Shown here: piece after piece, positions 24,783 to 31,392 of the stretch | Numbering within the stretch: the stretch's first letter is position 1 | Layout: each line of letters opens with the position of its first letter | Source of the DNA: Clostridia bacterium | Lineage (GTDB): Bacteria; Bacillota; Clostridia; Oscillospirales; Acutalibacteraceae | NCBI GenBank assembly: GCA_017397655.1 | Contig: JAFQIG010000010.1 | Coordinates: 1-64,000, forward strand | Direction of reading: 5' to 3' | DNA length: 64,000 nucleotides | Position numbers and translations under genes: made by a program | Notes under the pieces: model-generated | Database searches by the model: none | Told to the model about the DNA's origin: nothing | The model's input: only the letters and a program-made list of their open reading frames with translations

Positions 24783-26813
24783 ATGGCAAGATTTATCATT
24801 TCTGCTTTTGCAGATGAGGCTTCAAGGGAGATCAGAAAACAGATTGAAGTCTGCAAAAAGAACGGTATCACGCATATCGAGCTTCGTGGTCTTGATGACG
24901 GAAAGAGCATTAACAGCATTACCGTTGACGAGGCAAAAGAGCTTAAAAAAATTCTTGATGAGGGTGGCATCGGGGTATCGGCAATCGGTTCAGGCTACGG
25001 CAAGATTGAGATTACCGATGATTTTGAGCCTCACTTTGAAGCTTTCAAGAATACCGTCGAGGTAGCCAAAATCCTCGGTACGGAAAATATCCGTATGTTC
25101 AGCTTTTACTTCAGCAAGGGCGAAAGCTATGACGAATACAGAGACGAGGTTATCCGCAGAGTAGAAGCTTTCTGTGACTATGCGGCAGAGCACGGTATCA
25201 GATGCTGTCACGAAAACGAATGTGGCATCTATGGCGATATCCCCGAAAGATGTCTTGACCTTCACAAGGCACTCGGTGACAAGCTCGGAGGAATCTTCGA
25301 TCCTGCCAACTATATCCACAGCGGAGCCGACATTCTCAGCGGATACGAGATGCTGGAGCCGTACATTGATTATCTTCACGTCAAGGATGCACGTTATTCA
25401 GACGGTGTCGTTACTCCTGCAGGCAAGGGCGATGCACAGTTTACGGAGCTTCTTCGCAGATTCGCAAAGAAGGACGGTGCTCACTTCCTGACTCTTGAGC
25501 CGCATCTGGCAGTTTTTGAAGGTCTTGCAGAGCTTGAAAAGCACGGCGGATCCGGTGCACTTTTAGAGGGTAAGGGTGAATTTACATATGCGAGCCGTGA
25601 TGAAAGCTTTGCGGCAGCAGCCTCGGCACTTCATCATCAGATAGAGCTTGTTCAGCCTATCCGCCTTGGCATTATCGGTGTCGGCAATATGGGTACAAGC
25701 CATAACCGCTTCTTTGCAAACGGTAAAATCCGTGAAATGCGCCTTACTGCCATTGCAGATCCGAGAGAAGAAAGACTTAAGGTCAACAAGGAGATTTCTC
25801 CCTATGTTGCAACATTCTCGGACGGTAAAGAGCTTATTGACAGCGGACTTTGCGATGCTGTTATCGTTGCGACTCCGCACTATTCGCACCCCGAGCTTAC
25901 GTGCTATGCAATTGAAAAGGGTCTTCACGTTGTAGTCGAGAAGCCTGCAGGTGTCTATACAAAGCAGGTTCGTGAGATGAATGAGTTTGCAGCAGCACAT
26001 GACAGAGTTTATACAATTATGTTCTGCCAGAGAACGAATCACGTTTACCGCAAGGTAAAGGAGCTTGTATCAAGCGGCAAGTATGGCGAGATCAGAAGAG
26101 TGAATTGGATCATCACCGATTGGTATCGCACACAGTCCTACTATAATTCGGGCGGATGGAGAGCCACTTGGAAGGGCGAAGGCGGCGGAGTTCTTCTTAA
26201 TCAGTGTCCGCACAACCTTGACCTTTGGCAATGGATCTGCGGAATGCCGTCAAAGATCAGAGCCTTCTGTCACGAATCAAAGTGGCACGATATAGAGGTT
26301 GAGGATGACGTTACAATTTATGCCGAGTATCCCAACGGTGCTACAGGTGTATTCGTTACATCGACAGGCGATGCTCCCGGTTCAAACCGCCTTGAGATTA
26401 CAATGGACGGTGCAAAGATTATTTGTGAAGACGGACAGAAGATCACTCTTTATGAGCTTGATGAAATGACAAGCGAGCATTGCGCGAACAATCCGGGCGG
26501 ATTCGATAAGCCTTCAGGACATTTTGTCGAGGTTGAGACAGACGGAATGAACGAACAGCACGTAGGCGTTCTTAACGCTTTTGCGGCAAATGTTATCCGT
26601 GGTGAAAAGATGATTGCAGAGGGTGCAGAAGGCATCAACTCATTGATGATTTCCAATGCTGCACATCTTTCCTCATGGCTCGGTAAAGAGGTAGCGCTTC
26701 CCGTCGATGAAGAAGTTTTCCTTGCAGAGCTCAACAAAAAGATTGCAACAAGTGCAGATAAAACAAATGTTAACGAAACAAGCGGCGAGACAGATATGTC
26801 AAAGTCCTATTAA
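24783..26813 (+). CDS. Sugar phosphate isomerase/epimerase fused to Gfo/Idh/MocA dehydrogenase
   Basis: The 676-residue protein joins two enzymes. Residues 1-280 are a xylose-isomerase-like TIM barrel (CKKNGITHIELRGLDDGKS, CCHENECGIYGD, GGIFDPANYIHSG, DYLHVKDARYSDGVVTPAGK) with metal-binding Glu, Asp and His residues. Residues 290-660 are a Gfo/Idh/MocA NAD(P) oxidoreductase (RLGIIGVGNMGTSHNRFF, VEKPAGVYTKQVREM, WRATWKGEGGGVLLNQCPHNLDL). RBS GGAGG. The next gene, 12 bases on, is a UxuB-like reductase. The pair probably converts an unusual polyol, keto-sugar or uronate; the substrate is not deducible. Confidence 0.9.
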   Translation: MARFIISAFADEASREIRKQIEVCKKNGITHIELRGLDDGKSINSITVDEAKELKKILDEGGIGVSAIGSGYGKIEITDDFEPHFEAFKNTVEVAKILGTENIRMFSFYFSKGESYDEYRDEVIRRVEAFCDYAAEHGIRCCHENECGIYGDIPERCLDLHKALGDKLGGIFDPANYIHSGADILSGYEMLEPYIDYLHVKDARYSDGVVTPAGKGDAQFTELLRRFAKKDGAHFLTLEPHLAVFEGLAELEKHGGSGALLEGKGEFTYASRDESFAAAASALHHQIELVQPIRLGIIGVGNMGTSHNRFFANGKIREMRLTAIADPREERLKVNKEISPYVATFSDGKELIDSGLCDAVIVATPHYSHPELTCYAIEKGLHVVVEKPAGVYTKQVREMNEFAAAHDRVYTIMFCQRTNHVYRKVKELVSSGKYGEIRRVNWIITDWYRTQSYYNSGGWRATWKGEGGGVLLNQCPHNLDLWQWICGMPSKIRAFCHESKWHDIEVEDDVTIYAEYPNGATGVFVTSTGDAPGSNRLEITMDGAKIICEDGQKITLYELDEMTSEHCANNPGGFDKPSGHFVEVETDGMNEQHVGVLNAFAANVIRGEKMIAEGAEGINSLMISNAAHLSSWLGKEVALPVDEEVFLAELNKKIATSADKTNVNETSGETDMSKSY

Positions 26814-26825
26814 GGAGTGAAATAA

Positions 26826-27671
26826 ATGTACGAAAATCTTAACGGAAAAATTGCGGTAATCACAGGCGCAGGCGGCGTTCTTTGCAGCGGTTTTGCAAGA
26901 GATCTTGCAAAATGCGGCGCAAAGGTAGCAGTTCTTGATCTTAACGAGGATGCGGCAAAGGCTGTTGCCGATGATATTACGGCAAACGGCGGTACGGCAC
27001 TTGCAGTCAAGTGCAATGTTCTTGAACAGGAAAGTCTTGAAGAAGCAAGAGCTATTATCAATGAAAAGCTCGGTACTTGTGACATCCTTGTCAACGGTGC
27101 AGGCGGAAATTCTCCGCTCGGAACAACTACAAAAGAAACGCTTGAACTTTGCGATATAGCAGAAAAGGCTGAAGGCGTAAAGACCTTCTTTGACCTTGAT
27201 GCAAAGGGAATTGAATTCGTATTCAATCTTAATTTCCTCGGAACTCTTCTTACCACACAGTGCTTCGCAAAGGAAATGGTTGGCAAAAAGGATGCTTGTA
27301 TCCTTAATGTTTCTTCGATGAACTCCTACAGACCGTTGACAAAGATCCCCGCATATTCAGCGGCAAAGGCGGCAGTTTCCAACTTTACACAGTTTATGGC
27401 GGTTCACTTTGCCGATGTCGGTATCAGAGTCAACGCCATAGCTCCCGGATTCTTTGCAACAAATCAGAATCACAAGCTCCTCTTTAACGAGGACGGAAGC
27501 CTGACTCCCAGATCGAACAAGATCATCACACATACACCGCTTCGCAGATTCGGTACGCCCGAAGACCTCACGGGAGCACTTCTGTTCCTTTGCGATTCAT
27601 CACAATCCGCATTCATAACAGGTGTCATTTTGCCTGTTGACGGTGGCTTCTCCGCCTATTCCGGAGTATAA
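26826..27671 (+). CDS. SDR-family D-mannonate oxidoreductase-like protein (UxuB type)
   Basis: The 281-residue Rossmann enzyme has VITGAGGVLCSGFARDLAK (NAD site), NGAGGNSPLGTT, FFDLDAKGIEFVFNLNFLGT, NVSSMNSYRPLTKIPAYSAA (Ser, then Tyr-x3-Lys in YSAAK), and RVNAIAPGFFATNQN. The FDLD-G-FVF-LNFLGTL block resembles the SDR mannonate oxidoreductase of bacilli (YjmF/UxuB), which reduces fructuronate to mannonate in glucuronate use. RBS AAGGAGTG. It is coupled to the epimerase-dehydrogenase fusion and ends at a terminator. No uxuA or uxaC is nearby, so the exact substrate stays open. Confidence 0.85.
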   Translation: MYENLNGKIAVITGAGGVLCSGFARDLAKCGAKVAVLDLNEDAAKAVADDITANGGTALAVKCNVLEQESLEEARAIINEKLGTCDILVNGAGGNSPLGTTTKETLELCDIAEKAEGVKTFFDLDAKGIEFVFNLNFLGTLLTTQCFAKEMVGKKDACILNVSSMNSYRPLTKIPAYSAAKAAVSNFTQFMAVHFADVGIRVNAIAPGFFATNQNHKLLFNEDGSLTPRSNKIITHTPLRRFGTPEDLTGALLFLCDSSQSAFITGVILPVDGGFSAYSGV

Positions 27672-27696
27672 AAGGTTATTTTAAAATTATCAAAAA

Positions 27697-27745
27697 AAAA
27701 CACCTGTCATACGCTGATTTTGGTCAACGTACGGCAGGTGTTTTT
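27697..27745. terminator. Rho-independent terminator
   Basis: AAAACACCTG (from 27697) pairs with CAGGTGTTTT (to 27744) around a loop that itself can pair in part; T run follows and an A run precedes, so it may work in both directions. 27746-27847 holds no gene. Confidence 0.75.
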
Positions 27746-27847
27746 AGTGGGAAATAAGAAATAAAAATATTAAAAACGTACAATTTTGTCATTTTTAGAT
27801 ACGATTTTGCATTTTCTATTGAATTTTTGATAAAAATATAATATATT

Positions 27848-27887
27848 AGCCGCAACACGAAAGAGGTTCGTGCTGCGGCTTTTTTTA
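27848..27887. terminator. Terminator of the XRE regulator gene (bidirectional)
   Basis: A 13-base stem (27848-27860 with 27868-27880, one mismatch) is followed on plus by seven T. On the minus strand it follows the XRE gene by about 40 bases, so it probably ends that gene. Confidence 0.7.
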
Positions 27888-27925
27888 CAAGAAAATCTCT
27901 CCAATTTTTCTTGGCAGTATGCCGT

Positions 27926-28363
27926 TTAAGAATTATTATTAAGGAGGTCATCAAGGTCGTTGCCGAAGAAGTAATCGGCTTCGGAAACTTCGCGTACAAT
28001 ATAATCGTTCATAAAGTCGATAAACCTTGCTTTATCCTTCATTGCACGGTATGCGAGGATAATTGACTGCTCGTCCTTGGAAAGTGTTTTGAACTTTTCC
28101 AGATCGTGCTGAAGCGGACGGGACATTTTGGGAGCATTCAGAACTAACGTATGACCCTTTTTTTCAGGTTGCTTACCGAGGAGCTCTTCAATGGAGACAT
28201 TGTAGAGGTTCGCAAGTTTGGCGACCGTAGAAAGGGGTGGGATCGTTTTGCCTGTTTCGTAATAGGTATAAGAAGATCTGTCGATGCCGAGAGCATCGGC
28301 AACGTTTTGCTGGGTATAACCGCTGCATTGGCGCAGTTTTTTCAAACATTCATTAAGCTTCAC
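27926..28363 (-). CDS. XRE-family transcriptional regulator
   Basis: The 145-residue protein has a Cro/CI-type helix-turn-helix at residues 5-62 (LKKLRQCSGYTQQNVADALG, then SSYTYYETGKTIPPLSTVAK), with the recognition helix in RSSYTYYE. A helical C-terminal half ends in an acidic tail and may sense a ligand or mediate dimers. The start is GTG, seven bases after GGAGGG. It has its own promoter and is divergent from the HAD phosphatase gene, so autoregulation or control of that gene is possible but unproven. Confidence 0.88.
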   Translation of the reverse strand: MKLNECLKKLRQCSGYTQQNVADALGIDRSSYTYYETGKTIPPLSTVAKLANLYNVSIEELLGKQPEKKGHTLVLNAPKMSRPLQHDLEKFKTLSKDEQSIILAYRAMKDKARFIDFMNDYIVREVSEADYFFGNDLDDLLNNNS

Positions 28364-28383
28364 AATAAATCCCTCCGAAATAT

Positions 28384-28411
28384 ATTATAGCGAATAAAAA
28401 CATAATGTCAA
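28384..28411 (-). promoter_or_regulatory. Promoter of the XRE regulator
   Basis: Minus-strand TTGACA (28411-28406), 16-base spacer, TATAAT (28389-28384), 20 bases before the GTG start. Confidence 0.75.
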
Positions 28412-28437
28412 CAATTTTAGAAAAAAGTTAAAAAGTG

Positions 28438-28465
28438 TTGATTTTTATGCAAAATCAAGTATACT
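28438..28465 (+). promoter_or_regulatory. Candidate promoter of the HAD phosphatase gene
   Basis: TTGATT (28438-28443), 16-base spacer, TATACT (28460-28465). It lies back-to-back with the XRE promoter. Confidence 0.55.
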
Positions 28466-28519
28466 TTATATCTGTGGTCGATTTAAAGGCTACGGATTAT
28501 TTGTGATGCGGTGATGTTA

Positions 28520-29299
28520 ATGAGGACTTTTGAAAAGACAAAGTATTTTATTATCGATATGGACGGAACTTTTTATCTCGGCGATAATATGATTCCGGGA
28601 TCGGATGAGTTTATAAAAAGGGTAAAAGAGACAGGTCGCGATTTCTGCTTTTTTACAAACAATTCATCAAACAGTGTAAGACTTTGCTGTGACAGGCTGA
28701 AAAAAATCGGGTTCCCCGTACCGGATGAAAAGGTCGTGCTCTCTTCCGATGTAGCTGTTGACTATATAAACAGAAATTACTGCGGCAAGAAGGTTTATCT
28801 GCTTGGAAATAAAAATCTATATGATTGCTTTATAAACGGCGGTATCAATCTTTGCGACGAGGATCCCGATGTTGTCGTCCTGGGGTTTGATACAGATCTT
28901 ACGTATGAACGTATAAATAAGGCATGCAACTATATAGCGAGGGGGGCAGTGTATATTGCAACACACCCCGATGTCAACTGTCCCACAAAGGATGGCTTTA
29001 TGCCTGATACGGGAGCGATGATCGAACTGTTTGCGGCATCTACGGGCAAAAGGCCGATCATTGTCGGCAAGCCGATGCTTCATACTGTTGAATACATCGC
29101 AAAGCTGCTTGACTGCAACGCTGACGAGCTTGCTTTCGTCGGAGACAGACTTGAGACGGACATCAGAATCGGATTTGATAACGGTATACCGACTGCACTT
29201 GTCTTAAGCGGAGTCACGGACGAAAAAATGCTGGAGCAGTCGCATATCAAGCCTACCGTAACAGCGAAAGATCTTTGTTCCCTATCACAATATCTTTGA
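28520..29299 (+). CDS. HAD-IIA family phosphatase (NagD/AraL type)
   Basis: The 259-residue hydrolase has the HAD motif I FIIDMDGTFYLGD (nucleophile Asp), motif II FFTNNSS, motif III lysine in KPMLHTVEYIAK, and motif IV FVGDRLETDIRIG. The large C2A cap lies between motifs II and III. The family removes phosphate from small sugar phosphates or nucleotides and often does detoxifying or overflow work. The ATG at 28520 is favoured by GGTGA five bases upstream; GTG and ATG codons just before are in frame. Confidence 0.9.
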   Translation: MRTFEKTKYFIIDMDGTFYLGDNMIPGSDEFIKRVKETGRDFCFFTNNSSNSVRLCCDRLKKIGFPVPDEKVVLSSDVAVDYINRNYCGKKVYLLGNKNLYDCFINGGINLCDEDPDVVVLGFDTDLTYERINKACNYIARGAVYIATHPDVNCPTKDGFMPDTGAMIELFAASTGKRPIIVGKPMLHTVEYIAKLLDCNADELAFVGDRLETDIRIGFDNGIPTALVLSGVTDEKMLEQSHIKPTVTAKDLCSLSQYL

Positions 29300-29347
29300 T
29301 TTTTGATATTTAGAAACAAACTGTAATAATTATGTAAACTCTTTGTG

Positions 29348-29376
29348 TTGACAAGTGCTTTATAATGTGATATAAT
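29348..29376 (+). promoter_or_regulatory. Consensus sigma-A promoter of the InlB-like gene
   Basis: TTGACA (29348-29353), exactly 17 bases, TATAAT (29371-29376), 54 bases before the GTG start. A perfect consensus. Confidence 0.85.
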
Positions 29377-29430
29377 CCAAAATGTATATAGGTAAAGTAT
29401 TAACCGTAGTATTGTTTGGAGGGTTGATGT

Positions 29431-30663
29431 GTGAAGAGTTATTTTAAAAAAGCGATTTCTATCGTCCTGTTTACGGCATTGCTTTTTTCGTTCGTATCGT
29501 TTGGCGCCAATGCGCAGGCGGCGGACGCTCCCATTAGCATCAGCGTCTCCGGAATAGGTTCTGTTGCCGATACTGACGGTAACAAGGTTAACGGTGCGGA
29601 TCTGTCCTATCCGATAGGCACCGTTGTCAGCTATACTGCTACTCCGAATTCCGGTTGGGAGTTTCTCTATTGGGTTAATGTGGAAACCAACAGAATCGTT
29701 TCTTTCGATGATACGTATTCTTTTACGGTAGCTACATATGCGGTTATTGAAGCTGTTTTTGAATATCTTGATCCCGACTATCACCGTGTTGTCTATTTGT
29801 CAGAGGGTAATAACATTATTATGTCCGACTTCTGGGCAGTCGGCGACCTCAGCTATGAAGAACCTGAGGAAAAAATCTTTGTCGGCGGCAAGACGTGGAA
29901 CGGATGGAAGATGAGCATCGCGGATATTGCCTCACAGGTAGGGTCTGTTTATGTCTATCCGCAGTATACGGATGTTGCAAGCTATACCGTAACAACCTAT
30001 ATCGACGGCGTTGTTTCTCAGCAAGAGGGTCAGTACGGTACCAATATGACGATTTCTGCCCCCGAAACCTTAAACGGCGAGGATTTTTCATACTGGATTA
30101 TTTATCCCGAAGATCCGCTGATTGACGATCCTCAGATTGTCAGCTATTACTCGGAGTACGAGTTTATTATCACTGCAGATATGACGGTTCATGCCGAATA
30201 CGGCAAGGATGACGGTAACGGCATCGTAACAAGAATTGCAGGCGATATTCCTAACTTTAAGGATTCTGCAATCACCTTTAATGCGGAAAGAAGCATTACT
30301 GCCGATTATACGATTCTTCAGCACGGCCTGATTCTGACACAGGATCTGACAATCGGTAACAATGATTCGCTCTTTGTCATTAATTCTGATGAACCGCTTA
30401 TTAAAAAAGGTACGTCAAGCAACACCTACCGTGCAGGTACATATTCCGTTACGTTGCGTAACTGGCACGGAACAATGATAAGCGGCGGTAAGGAAGTTGA
30501 TTATTATCCGCTTGTTTTTGTCAGATCGTATGTAATCGTTCGTAATGCCGAAGGCGAAACCGAGACTTACTACAGTCCGATTTATTGTGCTGACTACGTT
30601 AACACTACTTTCGTCGGTAATATTGAAGGAGATAACTACGAGGATCCGTTTAACAACAATTAA
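29431..30663 (+). CDS. Secreted InlB-type repeat protein of unknown function
   Basis: The 410-residue product has a signal peptide (AFLFS-type core, cut near ANAQAADA at residue 30). Residues 38-112 form a divergent InlB B-repeat (GTVVSYTATPNSGWEFLYWV ... YAVIEAVFEY), and 190-260 a second (TYIDGVVSQQEGQYGTNMTI ... DMTVHAEYG). The last 140 residues are beta-rich with no membrane anchor or LPxTG motif. The GTG start follows TTTGGAGGG. It shares repeat type with the small anchored protein at 11.6 kb. Two short genes encoding paralogous proteins follow at 30732 and 31012; a joint function is inferred from position only. Confidence 0.75.
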   Translation: MKSYFKKAISIVLFTALLFSFVSFGANAQAADAPISISVSGIGSVADTDGNKVNGADLSYPIGTVVSYTATPNSGWEFLYWVNVETNRIVSFDDTYSFTVATYAVIEAVFEYLDPDYHRVVYLSEGNNIIMSDFWAVGDLSYEEPEEKIFVGGKTWNGWKMSIADIASQVGSVYVYPQYTDVASYTVTTYIDGVVSQQEGQYGTNMTISAPETLNGEDFSYWIIYPEDPLIDDPQIVSYYSEYEFIITADMTVHAEYGKDDGNGIVTRIAGDIPNFKDSAITFNAERSITADYTILQHGLILTQDLTIGNNDSLFVINSDEPLIKKGTSSNTYRAGTYSVTLRNWHGTMISGGKEVDYYPLVFVRSYVIVRNAEGETETYYSPIYCADYVNTTFVGNIEGDNYEDPFNNN

Positions 30664-30731
30664 GATTATATTAATGAGGAATTACGTAGTCCTCATATGA
30701 TATAAAATTTATAATGAAAGGGGATTTTTCG

Positions 30732-30887
30732 ATGAAAAAATATCAAAAGCCGGCACTTGATATTGAGCGTTTCGATGTAGAAGACGTTATCACTGTATCT
30801 GCAGTTGTAGATGAAGACCAGGATCCTGGTATCCTTGATAACGAAGTTCTCGGATCAACAGCTCCTATCATTGTTGATTTCAACTAA
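30732..30887 (+). CDS. Small 51-residue protein with KP-L-IE-F-VEDVITVSA N-terminus
   Basis: The start ATG follows AAAGGGGATTTTTCG. The protein opens MKKYQKPALDIERFDVEDVI and continues TVSAVVDEDQ, then an acidic tail ending IIVDFN. The same N-terminal pattern, Y-x-K-P-x-L-x-I-E-x-F-x-V-E-D-V-I-T-V-S-A, recurs in the next gene in the same register. Neither has a signal peptide or cysteine. The conserved front with a variable acidic rear resembles a leader plus cargo arrangement, but no modifying enzyme is beside it. Short proteins with this front end are, as I recall, common in ruminococci and uncharacterised. It is too short for many gene callers. Confidence 0.75.
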   Translation: MKKYQKPALDIERFDVEDVITVSAVVDEDQDPGILDNEVLGSTAPIIVDFN

Positions 30888-30896
30888 TGTCCCCTT

Positions 30897-30920
30897 TGGC
30901 AGACGGCTTGCCGTCTGCCA
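30897..30920 (+). terminator. Hairpin between the two small paralogous genes
   Basis: TGGCAGACGG (30897-30906) pairs perfectly with CCGTCTGCCA (30911-30920). The following CGGACCGGTCTTTTT is only partly T-rich, so it may attenuate rather than end transcription. A second hairpin, GCATCC/GGATGC, lies at 30965-30980. Confidence 0.5.
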
Positions 30921-31011
30921 CGGACCGGTCTTTTTACCGAGCCTTAGTGCTTGTTCATATATATGCATCCGTTCGGATGCTCCAGTTTAATTTTTTAAGA
31001 GGTTGATTGAA

Positions 31012-31314
31012 TTGAGAGTATATAGAAAACCTGAACTGAATATCGAGTTTTTTGAAGTAGAGGATGTCATCACGGTTTCTGCCGCGGTTACCGAGGAAGA
31101 GACTTATTCTGATGTCGATGTTTCCGTGTCTGAAGAGTTTTCTACAGGCATTTCGGATACTACTTCTGTGCCTGATGTTACGGAAGAGCCGACTACGGAA
31201 AAGCCGTCTGATACTACTCGCGAACCCGTAATTTTTGAAGAAGAAGTTATGGGCGGTAATCCTGTTCAGGAAGTTCTCAATAATCTTTACGATAATTTTA
31301 TTCAGATCTTTTGA
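31012..31314 (+). CDS. Small 100-residue paralogue with Thr/Pro/Glu-rich tail
   Basis: Starting at TTG 31012 (nine bases behind AAGAGG) the protein reads MRVYRKPELNIEFFEVEDVI, aligning without gaps to the 51-residue neighbour, and continues TVSAAVTEEE. The rest is a low-complexity T/S/P/E/D region (residues 28-75), then a hydrophobic-aromatic end VLNNLYDNFIQIF. An alternative TTG at 31003 abuts the site. No signal peptide. It ends before a strong terminator. The low-complexity tail looks like a linker of surface proteins, which is odd in a protein with no export signal. Confidence 0.75.
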   Translation: MRVYRKPELNIEFFEVEDVITVSAAVTEEETYSDVDVSVSEEFSTGISDTTSVPDVTEEPTTEKPSDTTREPVIFEEEVMGGNPVQEVLNNLYDNFIQIF

Positions 31315-31336
31315 CATAAGCAATGAAATATTTCTT

Positions 31337-31374
31337 AAAGCTGTACAAATAATAATCTGTACAGCTTTTTTTAT
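31337..31374 (+). terminator. Rho-independent terminator
   Basis: AAAGCTGTACA (31337-31347) pairs perfectly with TGTACAGCTTT (31358-31368), followed by TTTTATT. It ends the InlB-like/small-protein unit before polA. Confidence 0.88.
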
Positions 31375-31392
31375 TGAAACGAGGTATGCTGA

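Noticed and set aside
28364..28519. Riboswitch or T-box leader between the XRE and HAD genes
   Set aside because: The region is short, AT-rich and filled by two divergent promoters; no conserved leader structure is visible.
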